Shown in pieces: positions 38,775 through 46,589 of a stretch of DNA of 51,290 bases. The notes under the pieces were generated by a model. It ran no database searches. It saw only the letters and a list, made by a program, of their open reading frames with translations, and had not been told where the DNA came from. How positions within the stretch are numbered: position 1 is the stretch's first letter; every line of letters begins with the position of its first letter. The stretch spans positions 1 through 51,290 of IMG/VR virus record IMGVR_UViG_3300031143_000770, one strand, 5' to 3'. Position numbers and translations under genes: made by a program. Source of the stretch: a virus.

Positions 38775-38782
38775 GATAAATA
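38775..38782 (+). promoter_or_regulatory. T4-like late promoter box (GATAAATA)
   Basis: GATAAATA 49 nt before the probable structural gene. A gaagttg/caacttc hairpin (about 38740-38758) precedes it. Confidence 0.5.
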
Positions 38783-38831
38783 TGTATATCAGTCATATTA
38801 TTGTGACATTAATATAAAAGGAATTTAATCA

Positions 38832-39680
38832 ATGACGTACAGACACGACAACAAAGATCCCAATATGAGTGGATCACAAAAAGCATTAAAATATGACGTA
38901 GATGGTGAACCATCATTGCGCGTAAGCATTAAGGAGACTTCTAATTTGGTTACGCCTGTTGGCTCAAACAAGCCATACTTGCTAGAAGTAGCACAGGGAT
39001 TAATTCCAGGATACGGTTGCAACCACAAGTTTGGTGCAGTGCCCTCTATGAGTAATAACACCCAAGGTAGTGTATGGGATGTTTCTGACACAGTATACCC
39101 ATTTAACGCATTTGGTGCTGGTAGTGTTATCAACGTTGAACGTACTAATGCAGCAGATGTAGGTAGTGTAATTAGAATGCAAGGCTTAGATGTAAACTTT
39201 AATTTCATCGAAGAAGACATCCCACTTAATGCGAGAGACCAAGTAGGCACACTGGTATTCATTAGATTAAACAGAGCGTTCATGGTTACTGATGGTGGAT
39301 CAAACATTGGCGACATTAATTTTGAAATTGGGGTACCAGGCGGTGTAACGATTGCTCGTATAACAGAAGGTTATGGACAGACGCTTATGGCAGTGTACAC
39401 AGTGCCTGCAGGCGTAACAGCATATTTACTTAATATTTCTGCTACTGCATCAGATGACGCAGATGCCACAATCTCACTATTAAAACGTGAGGCTTCTAGT
39501 GACGTTTTTAGAATAATGACAACATTTGAATTACAAAAACGTGGCGGCGGATTTACACAAGAGTTCCCTTGTGCACTAACGATCGCAGAAATGACAGACA
39601 TTGATTTGAGAGTTATTTCACGTGCACGTGACAAGCGTTTCACGGGAACATTTGATATGCTATTAGTAGATAATGTATAA
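38832..39680 (+). CDS. Probable virion structural protein
   Basis: A 282-residue protein with strand-rich, Gly/Asn/Val-rich composition, no signal peptide and no cofactor motifs. Blocks such as YLLEVAQGLIPGYGCNHKFGAVP and GSVWDVSDTVYPFNAFG recall a protein common in marine phages that is usually annotated as structural or hypothetical. A late-type promoter box upstream supports late expression. Confidence 0.6.
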   Translation: MTYRHDNKDPNMSGSQKALKYDVDGEPSLRVSIKETSNLVTPVGSNKPYLLEVAQGLIPGYGCNHKFGAVPSMSNNTQGSVWDVSDTVYPFNAFGAGSVINVERTNAADVGSVIRMQGLDVNFNFIEEDIPLNARDQVGTLVFIRLNRAFMVTDGGSNIGDINFEIGVPGGVTIARITEGYGQTLMAVYTVPAGVTAYLLNISATASDDADATISLLKREASSDVFRIMTTFELQKRGGGFTQEFPCALTIAEMTDIDLRVISRARDKRFTGTFDMLLVDNV

Positions 39681-39688
39681 ATAAGTAT

Positions 39689-40375
39689 ATGAGATTACAT
39701 AATTTATTTGAAAACAACAAACCAATATTAGATGAGGGTCCAAAAGATCCTCATATCTTTAAATCAGTATTTCTTGCGGGCGGACCAGGTTCTGGTAAAA
39801 GTTTTGTAGCAGGTAAATTACTTAAAGGCGGCGGTCTTAAAGTAGTTAATTCTGATGATATTTACGAATACTTAATGAAACAGCAGAACTTAGAAATGGA
39901 CCCAGAGACTATTTTTAGTCCTCAAGGTCAAGCAATTCGTGATAAAGCGAAAGGTCTAACAGGCATCCGTCAAGGCGGATTTCTAGATGGTCGTTTAGGT
40001 CTTGTTGTAGACGGAACTGGTAAAGATACTGGTAAAGTAAAAAAGGAAAGTGATAAACTACGTGATTTAGGTTATGATACGATGATGGTATTCGTTAATA
40101 CTAGTTTAGAAGTAGCACAAGCGCGAAATCAAGCACGATCTAGAAAACTTGCACCAGAAGTAGTTGAGGCGATGTGGAATAAAGTTCAACAGAACATAAT
40201 GAAATTCCAGCAAATCTTTGGCTCGGCGAACTTCCATGTTATTGATAATTCTGGTGGATTAGAAGACCCAGATAGAGCAGAGAATTTCGATACCGTATAT
40301 AAAGAAATACAAAAGTTTATTAATACACCACCATCAAGTCATATTGCTAAAAAATGGCTAGATAATAATAAATAA
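39689..40375 (+). CDS. Zeta-toxin-like P-loop kinase
   Basis: A 228-residue P-loop NTPase with Walker A AGGPGSGKSF (about residues 30-39) and VNSDD near 55 as the substrate-binding acidic pair. LVVDGTGKD near 110 is Walker B-like. It resembles zeta-toxin/polynucleotide-kinase-like proteins seen in many phages. The phosphate acceptor is unknown. A TATAAATA box at 39676 is very close to the start. Confidence 0.75.
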   Translation: MRLHNLFENNKPILDEGPKDPHIFKSVFLAGGPGSGKSFVAGKLLKGGGLKVVNSDDIYEYLMKQQNLEMDPETIFSPQGQAIRDKAKGLTGIRQGGFLDGRLGLVVDGTGKDTGKVKKESDKLRDLGYDTMMVFVNTSLEVAQARNQARSRKLAPEVVEAMWNKVQQNIMKFQQIFGSANFHVIDNSGGLEDPDRAENFDTVYKEIQKFINTPPSSHIAKKWLDNNK

Positions 40376-40479
40376 TTCTATAACATATTAAACCATCTTA
40401 TAACTAAGAACTCATGTATTGCTAAATATAGATATATGGGTTTTTTTATGCCTGTAACATAATAAGAGGAACACATATC

Positions 40480-40824
40480 ATGTATACATATCGTGTTAAA
40501 TTAGTAAGAGTAATAGACGGTGACACCATTGATGCAGAAATCGATCTAGGCTTCAATGTGGTGATGAGACAGCGAATTAGATTGTACGGTATAGCGACAC
40601 CAGCGACTCACACAAAAGATTTAGAAGAAAAAGAGCGTGGTCTAGCATCAAAGCAGCGCCTGACCGAACTATTACCAAAAGAGTTTACTGTTGAAACAAT
40701 ATTAAACAAGCGTGGAAAGATTGGTAGAATAATGGGCATCGTGTATGTAGAAGAATATGATACGTCTATCAATATCAATGATGTAATGGTTGAAGAAGGT
40801 CACGCAATTAGGTATAATAAGTAG
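40480..40824 (+). CDS. Staphylococcal-nuclease-like protein lacking key acidic residues
   Basis: A 114-residue SNase fold (VKLVRVIDGDTIDAEID; RQRIRLYGIATPA; RGKIGRIMG). In active SNase the loop reads R-x4-DTPE, with Asp binding Ca2+ and Glu as base. Here those positions are Ala39 and Ala42 (GIATPA), while Arg34 and the later Arg remain. It is probably catalytically weak or inactive and may bind nucleic acid. A GCTAAATA box lies at 40431. Confidence 0.82.
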   Translation: MYTYRVKLVRVIDGDTIDAEIDLGFNVVMRQRIRLYGIATPATHTKDLEEKERGLASKQRLTELLPKEFTVETILNKRGKIGRIMGIVYVEEYDTSININDVMVEEGHAIRYNK

Positions 40825-40834
40825 AGGATAAATT

Positions 40835-42391
40835 ATGAGATATTTTGGTATTTGGACAGTTTTTGTAGCATTAACTATTAGCGTAGTAGCAGCGTATTAT
40901 TCAATCATTGGACTAGTTGCTATATTCGCCGCATCAATGGTTCCTGTCATAATCATGGGCAGTGTATTAGAAGTAGGCAAAATAACAACCGCAGTATGGT
41001 TACATAAGTACTGGGATAAAGCAACATTCTTGATGAAATCTTATTTAACTATTGCTGTACTGTTACTCATGTTTATTACTAGTATGGGTATTTTTGGTTT
41101 CCTATCTAAAGCACATATTGAACAGACAGCAATGGCTGGTGAAGGTGTAGCACAATTGGAACGTGTGGAAGCAGATATTGCACGAAATCAATCAGTTATC
41201 GCTCGTGCAGATGATAAGATGATCAAACTAGAATCATCAGATGAAACAATAGATACCAATATTCAAACAAAGATTGCGACAGAAGAAAATCGTATCGCAG
41301 GGAAGTCACAGAGATTACAAACAGCAATAGCAGAACAAACAGCAGCGATAGAGTTAGCAGTTGCACCGTATATGACACAGCAACAAGCAGCAGACAATGC
41401 ACTCGCATTAATGAATGGGTTTGTTCAGAATAATGAAATTAAGAAGATACAAGGATTAATTGGCGAAGTACAAGATGGTTCATATGGAACAAAGACTGCC
41501 AATGGAGTGAAGGAATATAGAAATAACCTACTTGATGAACGTGCGACAGCATTGTCTATTGTCAATGAATTACGAGCAGATACCAGAACTGAAATCGCTA
41601 GACTACGTGCAAATTTTGAACAACAGGTAGAATCATCGAATGCACTGATTAGTCGAATGACAACTGAACTTAGCGTAGTTGAACGTGTAGACACAGAAGC
41701 AGACATAACTGCATTGCAATTGAAAATTAAGAATTCAGAAGAATCACTTGACAAACTCTATGAAACAAAGTATACTATAGAGACTAAAAGCAGAAAGTTA
41801 GAAGCCGAAGTAGGACCTGTTAAATACATAGCAGCATTAATATATGGTGATGATCCTACTAAAGACACATTGGAAGATGCTGTACGATGGATTATTATGA
41901 TACTTGTAGTTGTGTTTGATCCGTTAGCCGTTGTATTAGTAATTGCGGGCATTTCTATTCTTGAGCAAAAGAAAGTGAACGTAGTACGCGATGATCAGGC
42001 TGAATACGATAGAGCAAGAGTACAGCGTATGGTTGATAATACACCTCATAAAGAAGTGGTGGTTGAGCCAATTGAAGTTGCTGAAAAAGAAACTTCAAAA
42101 GTAGAAACAGAATTAGAGCGTGAGATTCGTGAATTAAATGAACAACGTGAATTAAATGAATCAAGTCGTAGCATACAAAAAGAAGCAAATCAGCAAGCAT
42201 TATTGCTTGTTAAAGATATATCAAATCGCATGATTCAAAGCGGAAGCAATATCACATGTATCAGTGATGTAATAGCATCAGACGATACAGGAACCCTGAA
42301 GCAGTTATTAGAGGGTGCTGATAAAGACACATTGAATGATGTACAAACTATTATAGCAAACACAATTAATCAAATACAGGAAAGTAAATGA
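40835..42391 (+). CDS. Large membrane protein with coiled coil, conserved in phages
   Basis: A 518-residue protein. Three N-terminal transmembrane segments fall within residues 1-95; the block GSVLEVGKITTAVWLHKYW and ITSMGIFGFLSKAHIEQT is familiar from T4-like marine phages. A long coiled coil (about 100-330) follows, then a further hydrophobic segment (IIMILVVVFDPLAVVLVIAG) and a charged cytoplasmic tail. Function unknown; a membrane-associated scaffold or lysis-timing role is possible. Confidence 0.75.
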   Translation: MRYFGIWTVFVALTISVVAAYYSIIGLVAIFAASMVPVIIMGSVLEVGKITTAVWLHKYWDKATFLMKSYLTIAVLLLMFITSMGIFGFLSKAHIEQTAMAGEGVAQLERVEADIARNQSVIARADDKMIKLESSDETIDTNIQTKIATEENRIAGKSQRLQTAIAEQTAAIELAVAPYMTQQQAADNALALMNGFVQNNEIKKIQGLIGEVQDGSYGTKTANGVKEYRNNLLDERATALSIVNELRADTRTEIARLRANFEQQVESSNALISRMTTELSVVERVDTEADITALQLKIKNSEESLDKLYETKYTIETKSRKLEAEVGPVKYIAALIYGDDPTKDTLEDAVRWIIMILVVVFDPLAVVLVIAGISILEQKKVNVVRDDQAEYDRARVQRMVDNTPHKEVVVEPIEVAEKETSKVETELEREIRELNEQRELNESSRSIQKEANQQALLLVKDISNRMIQSGSNITCISDVIASDDTGTLKQLLEGADKDTLNDVQTIIANTINQIQESK

Positions 42392-42831
42392 AGCAAGACA
42401 ACAGTAGTTATACAATAACAAATCCTGATCTATTTTTAACAAATGATGGGATTTCTGTATTAATCACGAGTACTAACAAAGAATTCATTGACGAAGTAAA
42501 ATTAATAGTAGAGCATCACATTGAACATAGTATTGTGTTTAATGTGCAGCCTTCTAGCACCACCGAAACAGGTGTTCCCTGGATGTGGTATGTGAGTCGT
42601 GCAGTTGACATTATGTTTGTTGATTTAGACACATGTGCTTGGGTAGACATTTGTACTGCATTGACAAAAGAACAGGATGATAATCATGTTGTTGTGTTTT
42701 TTAGTGACAGGAACAAAAAACGCGATGCTATTAAATTGATAAATGCAACGAGTAAGTATATTATACTGAAAGATATTAAAGAGATCAGTGCATACATGGA
42801 AACACATGTTCAACTGTCTGCTCCTTTATGA
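42388..42831 (+). CDS. Hypothetical protein, 147 aa, possibly receiver-like
   Basis: The protein alternates hydrophobic strands and helices (SVLITSTNKEFIDEV, DIMFVDLDTCAW, HVVVFFSDRNKKRDA, KYIILKDIKE), in an order reminiscent of a response-regulator receiver domain. No clear phosphorylation triad can be confirmed. It overlaps both the membrane protein and clpX by 4 bp, so the three are probably coupled. Confidence 0.5.
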   Translation: MKQDNSSYTITNPDLFLTNDGISVLITSTNKEFIDEVKLIVEHHIEHSIVFNVQPSSTTETGVPWMWYVSRAVDIMFVDLDTCAWVDICTALTKEQDDNHVVVFFSDRNKKRDAIKLINATSKYIILKDIKEISAYMETHVQLSAPL

Positions 42832-44057
42832 CAGAAATGTTAAAATGCGCATTTTGTCATAAGACACAAAAGCAAGTTTCTAAGTTACTTGCTGGCATAG
42901 ACGAGCACATTTATATTTGTAATAAATGTGTTCATTTGTCGCACAGCATTTTAGAGAAAGAAGATAAAACAAAAACACTCAAAGATAAGAAACGTAAGTT
43001 ACGTGATATTTTTGATACTGTCCCACCTAAACAAGTCCATGAATATTTAAACGAACATGTGATTGGTCAAGAAAAAGTTAAGAAAGGAATTAGTGTAGCA
43101 ATATACAATCATTGTAAGCGAATCTTTAATGACACCACTGTAAAAGTACAAAAATCAAATGTATTACTATTGGGTCCTACAGGTGTTGGTAAAACACTTA
43201 TTGCACAAACGCTAGCAAGTTCAATGGATGTGCCATTCGTCATTACAGATGCAACTACGATTACTGAAAGTGGTTATGCTGGAGATGATGCAGAAGTATT
43301 GATACATAAGTTATTCCAAAATTCTGATTATGATATTGCACGAACCGAGATTGGTATCATCTACGTAGATGAGATAGACAAGAAAGCCAAGCGTAATGAC
43401 ATGGTAAGTTTAAGTCGTGATGTATCAGGCGAAGGTGTTCAACAAAGTTTACTGAAACTCATGGAAGGCACCACCATCGCAGTACCTAATAAACATGATA
43501 GATCTCCTGAAAAAATAGATATAAATACAGAGAACATCTTATTCATTGTGGGCGGTGCTTTTATTGGATTAGAGAAAGTAGTTGAGCAGCGTCTAGGTAA
43601 ATCAAAAATAGGATTTACTGGAAAAATGGCAAGCAAAGATTATAATTGGGAAGATGAACTTGAAACGAGTGATCTAGTTCAATATGGTCTAATACCAGAA
43701 TTCTTAGGAAGATTACCATCAGTTAATGTATTACATGAATTATCTAAAGATGATTTGGTGCGTGTGTTGACTGAACCGAAAAATAGTATTGTAAAGCAAT
43801 ATCAAGCATTATTTGAATTAGATAATGTTAGTTTAGAATTTAAGCCATCTGCATTAAGAGCAATCGCAGAGACTTCTATTAAGCAAGATCTAGGTGCAAG
43901 GGGATTACGCAAAATAATCGACAATGCACTCATTGATACACAATATGAATTACCCGATCTTGTAAGACAGGGCGTTCAGAAGATTATTATTAGTGAAGAA
44001 ACTATAACTAGAGGAACAACACCACACATGATCAAAGGATCCATAAGTGAAAAATAA
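42828..44057 (+). CDS. clpX: ATP-dependent Clp protease ATP-binding subunit ClpX
   Basis: A 409-residue ClpX. The N-terminal zinc domain has Cys7, Cys10, Cys31 and Cys34. Walker A is GPTGVGKT (116-123), Walker B IIYVDEID, and the pore loop GYAG is in ESGYAGDDAE. The ClpP-docking IGF tripeptide is in KSKIGFTGK, and a C-terminal GARGLRKI follows. All parts of a working unfoldase are present, including the loop that binds ClpP, so it can pair with phage ClpP (38111) or the host's. It overlaps the IF-3 gene by 11 bp. Confidence 0.95.
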   Translation: MTEMLKCAFCHKTQKQVSKLLAGIDEHIYICNKCVHLSHSILEKEDKTKTLKDKKRKLRDIFDTVPPKQVHEYLNEHVIGQEKVKKGISVAIYNHCKRIFNDTTVKVQKSNVLLLGPTGVGKTLIAQTLASSMDVPFVITDATTITESGYAGDDAEVLIHKLFQNSDYDIARTEIGIIYVDEIDKKAKRNDMVSLSRDVSGEGVQQSLLKLMEGTTIAVPNKHDRSPEKIDINTENILFIVGGAFIGLEKVVEQRLGKSKIGFTGKMASKDYNWEDELETSDLVQYGLIPEFLGRLPSVNVLHELSKDDLVRVLTEPKNSIVKQYQALFELDNVSLEFKPSALRAIAETSIKQDLGARGLRKIIDNALIDTQYELPDLVRQGVQKIIISEETITRGTTPHMIKGSISEK

Positions 44058-44553
44058 AAAACCAATGTTGATGTTTAATCAATTCATAACATTTCGTGAA
44101 GTACGTGTCAATTTTGAAGACGGCGAAAGTAAAGTACTAAATACAGTAGAGGCATTATCTATCGCAGAAGGTAGAGGACTGGATTTGATTGTTATCAATG
44201 AAATTGCAGTTCCACCAGTATGTAAGATTGCTGATAAAAATAAGTTTTTGTATGAACAGAAACAAAAACAAAAAGACACTGCAAAAAAGGCAAGAGCCAG
44301 TACAGTAGAACATAAAGAAATCCGTATGGGTTTGAATATCGAAGAAAATGATATTACTGTTAAATCTAATAAGATTAAAACATTATTGGAAAAGAAATGC
44401 AGAGTTACTATTACCGTGACCTTGAAGGGTCGTGAACGAAGTAAGCAACATATAGCACGTGAACTAATCCAATCTATTGCAGATCGATTAGGTGTTGAGT
44501 TGGAATTATTCGGTGCAAGTGGTAATAGAGTTAGTGCGAAAATAAAAGGTTAA
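44047..44553 (+). CDS. infC: Translation initiation factor IF-3
   Basis: A 168-residue IF-3 with both domains. The N-terminal part has FREVRVNFEDGES, EALSIAEGRGLDLIVI and PPVCKIADKNKFLYEQKQKQK. The C-terminal part has KEIRMGLNIEENDI, KIKTLLEKKCRVTITVTLKGRE and GNRVSAKIKG. IF-3 checks start codons and initiator tRNA and keeps 30S subunits free. The start is GTG (aagga 7 nt upstream), inside clpX. bS21 follows 2 bp later. Confidence 0.93.
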   Translation: MKNKKPMLMFNQFITFREVRVNFEDGESKVLNTVEALSIAEGRGLDLIVINEIAVPPVCKIADKNKFLYEQKQKQKDTAKKARASTVEHKEIRMGLNIEENDITVKSNKIKTLLEKKCRVTITVTLKGRERSKQHIARELIQSIADRLGVELELFGASGNRVSAKIKG

Positions 44554-44555
44554 GA

Positions 44556-44798
44556 ATGGCATATAATAGAAATGAGCGTCAAGGTTTGACGGTTGCAGTA
44601 TACAATGATAACATCGAACAAGCGTTGCGTAAATTTAAGAAGAAGATGACCACAGACGGTAAACTTCAAGAAGTAAAGGATCGTGCAGAATTTACACCAA
44701 AATTTGAAAAGCGTAAAGCATCACAAGCAGCAGCAAAGGCACGATTGCGCAAGCAATTGGCACAAGAGAATAATGTTACTAAAAAGCGTTTATTCTAA
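44556..44798 (+). CDS. rpsU: Ribosomal protein bS21
   Basis: An 80-residue basic protein with the bS21 pattern: LTVAVYNDNIEQALRKFKKKM, then a Lys/Arg-rich helical tail. bS21 binds near the anti-Shine-Dalgarno region of 16S rRNA and can exchange between ribosomes, which suits a phage wanting specialised initiation. It directly follows IF-3 and is followed by a strong terminator. bS21 is among the ribosomal proteins known to be carried by phages. Confidence 0.88.
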   Translation: MAYNRNERQGLTVAVYNDNIEQALRKFKKKMTTDGKLQEVKDRAEFTPKFEKRKASQAAAKARLRKQLAQENNVTKKRLF

Positions 44799-44825
44799 AT
44801 AGACAACTGGTAACTTTACACTAAC

Positions 44826-44850
44826 AAAGGAGCATTAAATGCTCCTTTTT
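44826..44850 (+). terminator. Rho-independent terminator after bS21
   Basis: An 11-bp perfect palindrome aaaggagcatt/aatgctccttt ending in a T-run. Confidence 0.92.
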
Positions 44851-44852
44851 GC

Positions 44853-44881
44853 TTGCTTTATTATTAATTCCGTAGTATAAT
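44853..44881 (+). promoter_or_regulatory. Weaker sigma70-type promoter for clpS
   Basis: TTGCTT, 17-nt spacer, TATAAT (44876-44881). The -35 deviates from the TTGACA used elsewhere. Confidence 0.5.
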
Positions 44882-44908
44882 ATATGTTAACCAATAAAGG
44901 AAATACCA

Positions 44909-45217
44909 ATGACACAATCATCAGCATCAACATCATCCGAACTAACACACACACGACTACGTGGCCCATCAAAGTATAATGTTATCTTTTTAAATGATGA
45001 CGCAACCTCTATGGAATTTGTTATTTCGGTACTAACTGCTATCTTTCATAAAGATGCAACAGAAGCACAAGAAGTAGCAACACACATTCACGAGAAAGGG
45101 AAAGCAATCGCTGGAACCTATATCTACGAAGTTGCAGAACAAAAAGTAACCGAGACTGTATCTAATGCCCGAACCGCAGGGTTTCCACTGTCATTGACAT
45201 TGGAAGAAATTGAATAA
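44909..45217 (+). CDS. clpS: Clp protease adaptor ClpS
   Basis: A 102-residue ClpS. The N-terminal tail precedes YNVIFLNDDATSMEFVISVL (the NDD... substrate-pocket strand), IFHKDATEAQEVATHIHEKGKAIAG and the C-terminal FPLSLTLEE. ClpS delivers N-end-rule substrates, normally to ClpA. Here a phage ClpX and ClpP are present but no ClpA. It may redirect the host ClpAP or work with phage ClpX. It has its own promoter and ribosome site aaggaa. Confidence 0.92.
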   Translation: MTQSSASTSSELTHTRLRGPSKYNVIFLNDDATSMEFVISVLTAIFHKDATEAQEVATHIHEKGKAIAGTYIYEVAEQKVTETVSNARTAGFPLSLTLEEIE

Positions 45218-45242
45218 AAGAATAATACAATAGGAAACAATC

Positions 45243-45701
45243 ATGACCACTATGACTTCGATCTCTGAAATTGTCTCATTTTATAATATACTAATAGGAC
45301 CTGTGACAACGTTTGAAGGGTTGCAAGGACGCATGTTATCAAAAATTGAACAGTCTGATGATGAAATTAAATTTTACTTAACTGACACTAATTATGTGCG
45401 TATGTACCACCAGCAAGATTGCTGTGAGTCAGTATATATCGAGGATATCGTAGGTGACTTAGACGACTTGGTAGGCACTCAATTATTGTTAGTTGAGGAA
45501 GTGCAAAACTATGAACCATCTAATGAAACAACGTATGACTCAACCGAAGATCATTATGAACCAGAGAGTGAAACTTGGACATATTACCGTTTTAACACTG
45601 AAAAAGGTGATGTATCTATTCGTTGGTGTGGAAGCAGTAATGGTTATTACTCAGAAAGTGTAGATATTGAAGTTATCGACGAAAAAACACTTGACAAGTA
45701 A
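45243..45701 (+). CDS. Conserved phage protein of unknown function, 152 aa
   Basis: An acidic 152-residue protein. LTDTNYVRMYHQQDCCESVYIEDIVGDLDDLVGTQLLLVEE is a block I recognise from a widespread phage family of unknown function. The ORF ends on the promoter of the next gene. Confidence 0.7.
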   Translation: MTTMTSISEIVSFYNILIGPVTTFEGLQGRMLSKIEQSDDEIKFYLTDTNYVRMYHQQDCCESVYIEDIVGDLDDLVGTQLLLVEEVQNYEPSNETTYDSTEDHYEPESETWTYYRFNTEKGDVSIRWCGSSNGYYSESVDIEVIDEKTLDK

Positions 45702-45719
45702 GAAGCCTTGGTATATAAT
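45691..45719 (+). promoter_or_regulatory. Sigma70-type promoter
   Basis: TTGACA (45691-45696), 17-nt spacer, TATAAT (45714-45719). The flank ttgacaagtaag is shared with the promoters at 27951 and 46358. Confidence 0.88.
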
Positions 45720-45753
45720 AGTTATATAAGTTAATTAAAGCAAGGAAGTTATT

Positions 45754-46119
45754 ATGGGTATGTTAGTCAGTGTTTATCGTAGTAATAAATTAGTCGATTG
45801 TACAAATGGCGGAGTATCTGCTAAGTTAGACCGATTCATCGTAGCGAATGTTGAAGGACCGTTTATGTCAGAACCGACTGCAACAGATGTGTTGGTTCTT
45901 GTACAAGGTCCGTTAGATAGTGCACGTTTAATTCCAGCAGTATATAATGACTCAACTGATGCGTGGGAACCTATTAATAAGGCACTAGGTGAATGGGTAA
46001 TGTTTGGTGGCAATTACGCTGGTACATCTGATTCACGATTCTGTGAGGCTACTAGTTTTCTCACTGGTGGTACACGACTTGATATTGTTAAAGTATTTGA
46101 TAGGATTGAGGCTTTTTAA
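45754..46119 (+). CDS. Hypothetical protein, 121 aa
   Basis: Not recognised with confidence. Strand-rich, with FIVANVEGPFMSEPTATDVLVLVQGP; no cysteine pair or signal peptide. It has its own strong promoter, suggesting early expression, and abuts the next gene. Confidence 0.62.
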   Translation: MGMLVSVYRSNKLVDCTNGGVSAKLDRFIVANVEGPFMSEPTATDVLVLVQGPLDSARLIPAVYNDSTDAWEPINKALGEWVMFGGNYAGTSDSRFCEATSFLTGGTRLDIVKVFDRIEAF

Positions 46120-46340
46120 TGGAACAATCATTTAAGAAAGCAGTATGTTATGCATTTCATGGCGAATCTGATGACGCTATTCTTGAAAGCGGATTCGTTG
46201 GCGATTTGATAGAAGTACATGAGTACGCACTAATGCTTGCTGAAAAACTTTATGAAACAGATTATGATTTGCTTGAAGTATACGACTTTGTATATGCATG
46301 GTCTAAAAACGACGACATTAAATTTCCTTGGGAAACGTAA
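46119..46340 (+). CDS. Small acidic hypothetical protein, 73 aa
   Basis: A 73-residue acidic protein, mainly helical. It starts on the preceding stop (taATG) and is probably co-translated. Not recognised. Confidence 0.6.
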   Translation: MEQSFKKAVCYAFHGESDDAILESGFVGDLIEVHEYALMLAEKLYETDYDLLEVYDFVYAWSKNDDIKFPWET

Positions 46341-46357
46341 TCAATTACATTAAACCC

Positions 46358-46386
46358 TTGACAAGTAAGGCTTATTGTTATATAAT
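46358..46386 (+). promoter_or_regulatory. Sigma70-type promoter
   Basis: TTGACA (46358-46363), 17-nt spacer, TATAAT (46381-46386), before a small membrane protein and the repeat protein. Confidence 0.88.
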
Positions 46387-46417
46387 ATTTATATAATTTA
46401 ATCAAAAGGAAGTTATC

Positions 46418-46561
46418 ATGGAATTATCAAACGCAGATCTTTTATCATATGTAATGGTTTCAGCAATTCTTACGTATGCACTGTTTTGGATGCCTTATGT
46501 TATCATCAAGTCGATGTCGGCAAAGTGGAAACAAATCACTCAAGGAAAAGTAACAGAATAA
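46418..46561 (+). CDS. Small single-pass membrane protein, 47 aa
   Basis: A 47-residue protein with one hydrophobic helix (about residues 10-31) and a basic C-terminal tail (KSMSAKWKQ). Ribosome site aaggaag. It is the first gene after a strong promoter, as with the small membrane protein at 28009. Function unknown. Confidence 0.6.
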   Translation: MELSNADLLSYVMVSAILTYALFWMPYVIIKSMSAKWKQITQGKVTE

Positions 46562-46589
46562 TGTACATTTTAACTCAAGGAATCATTTA

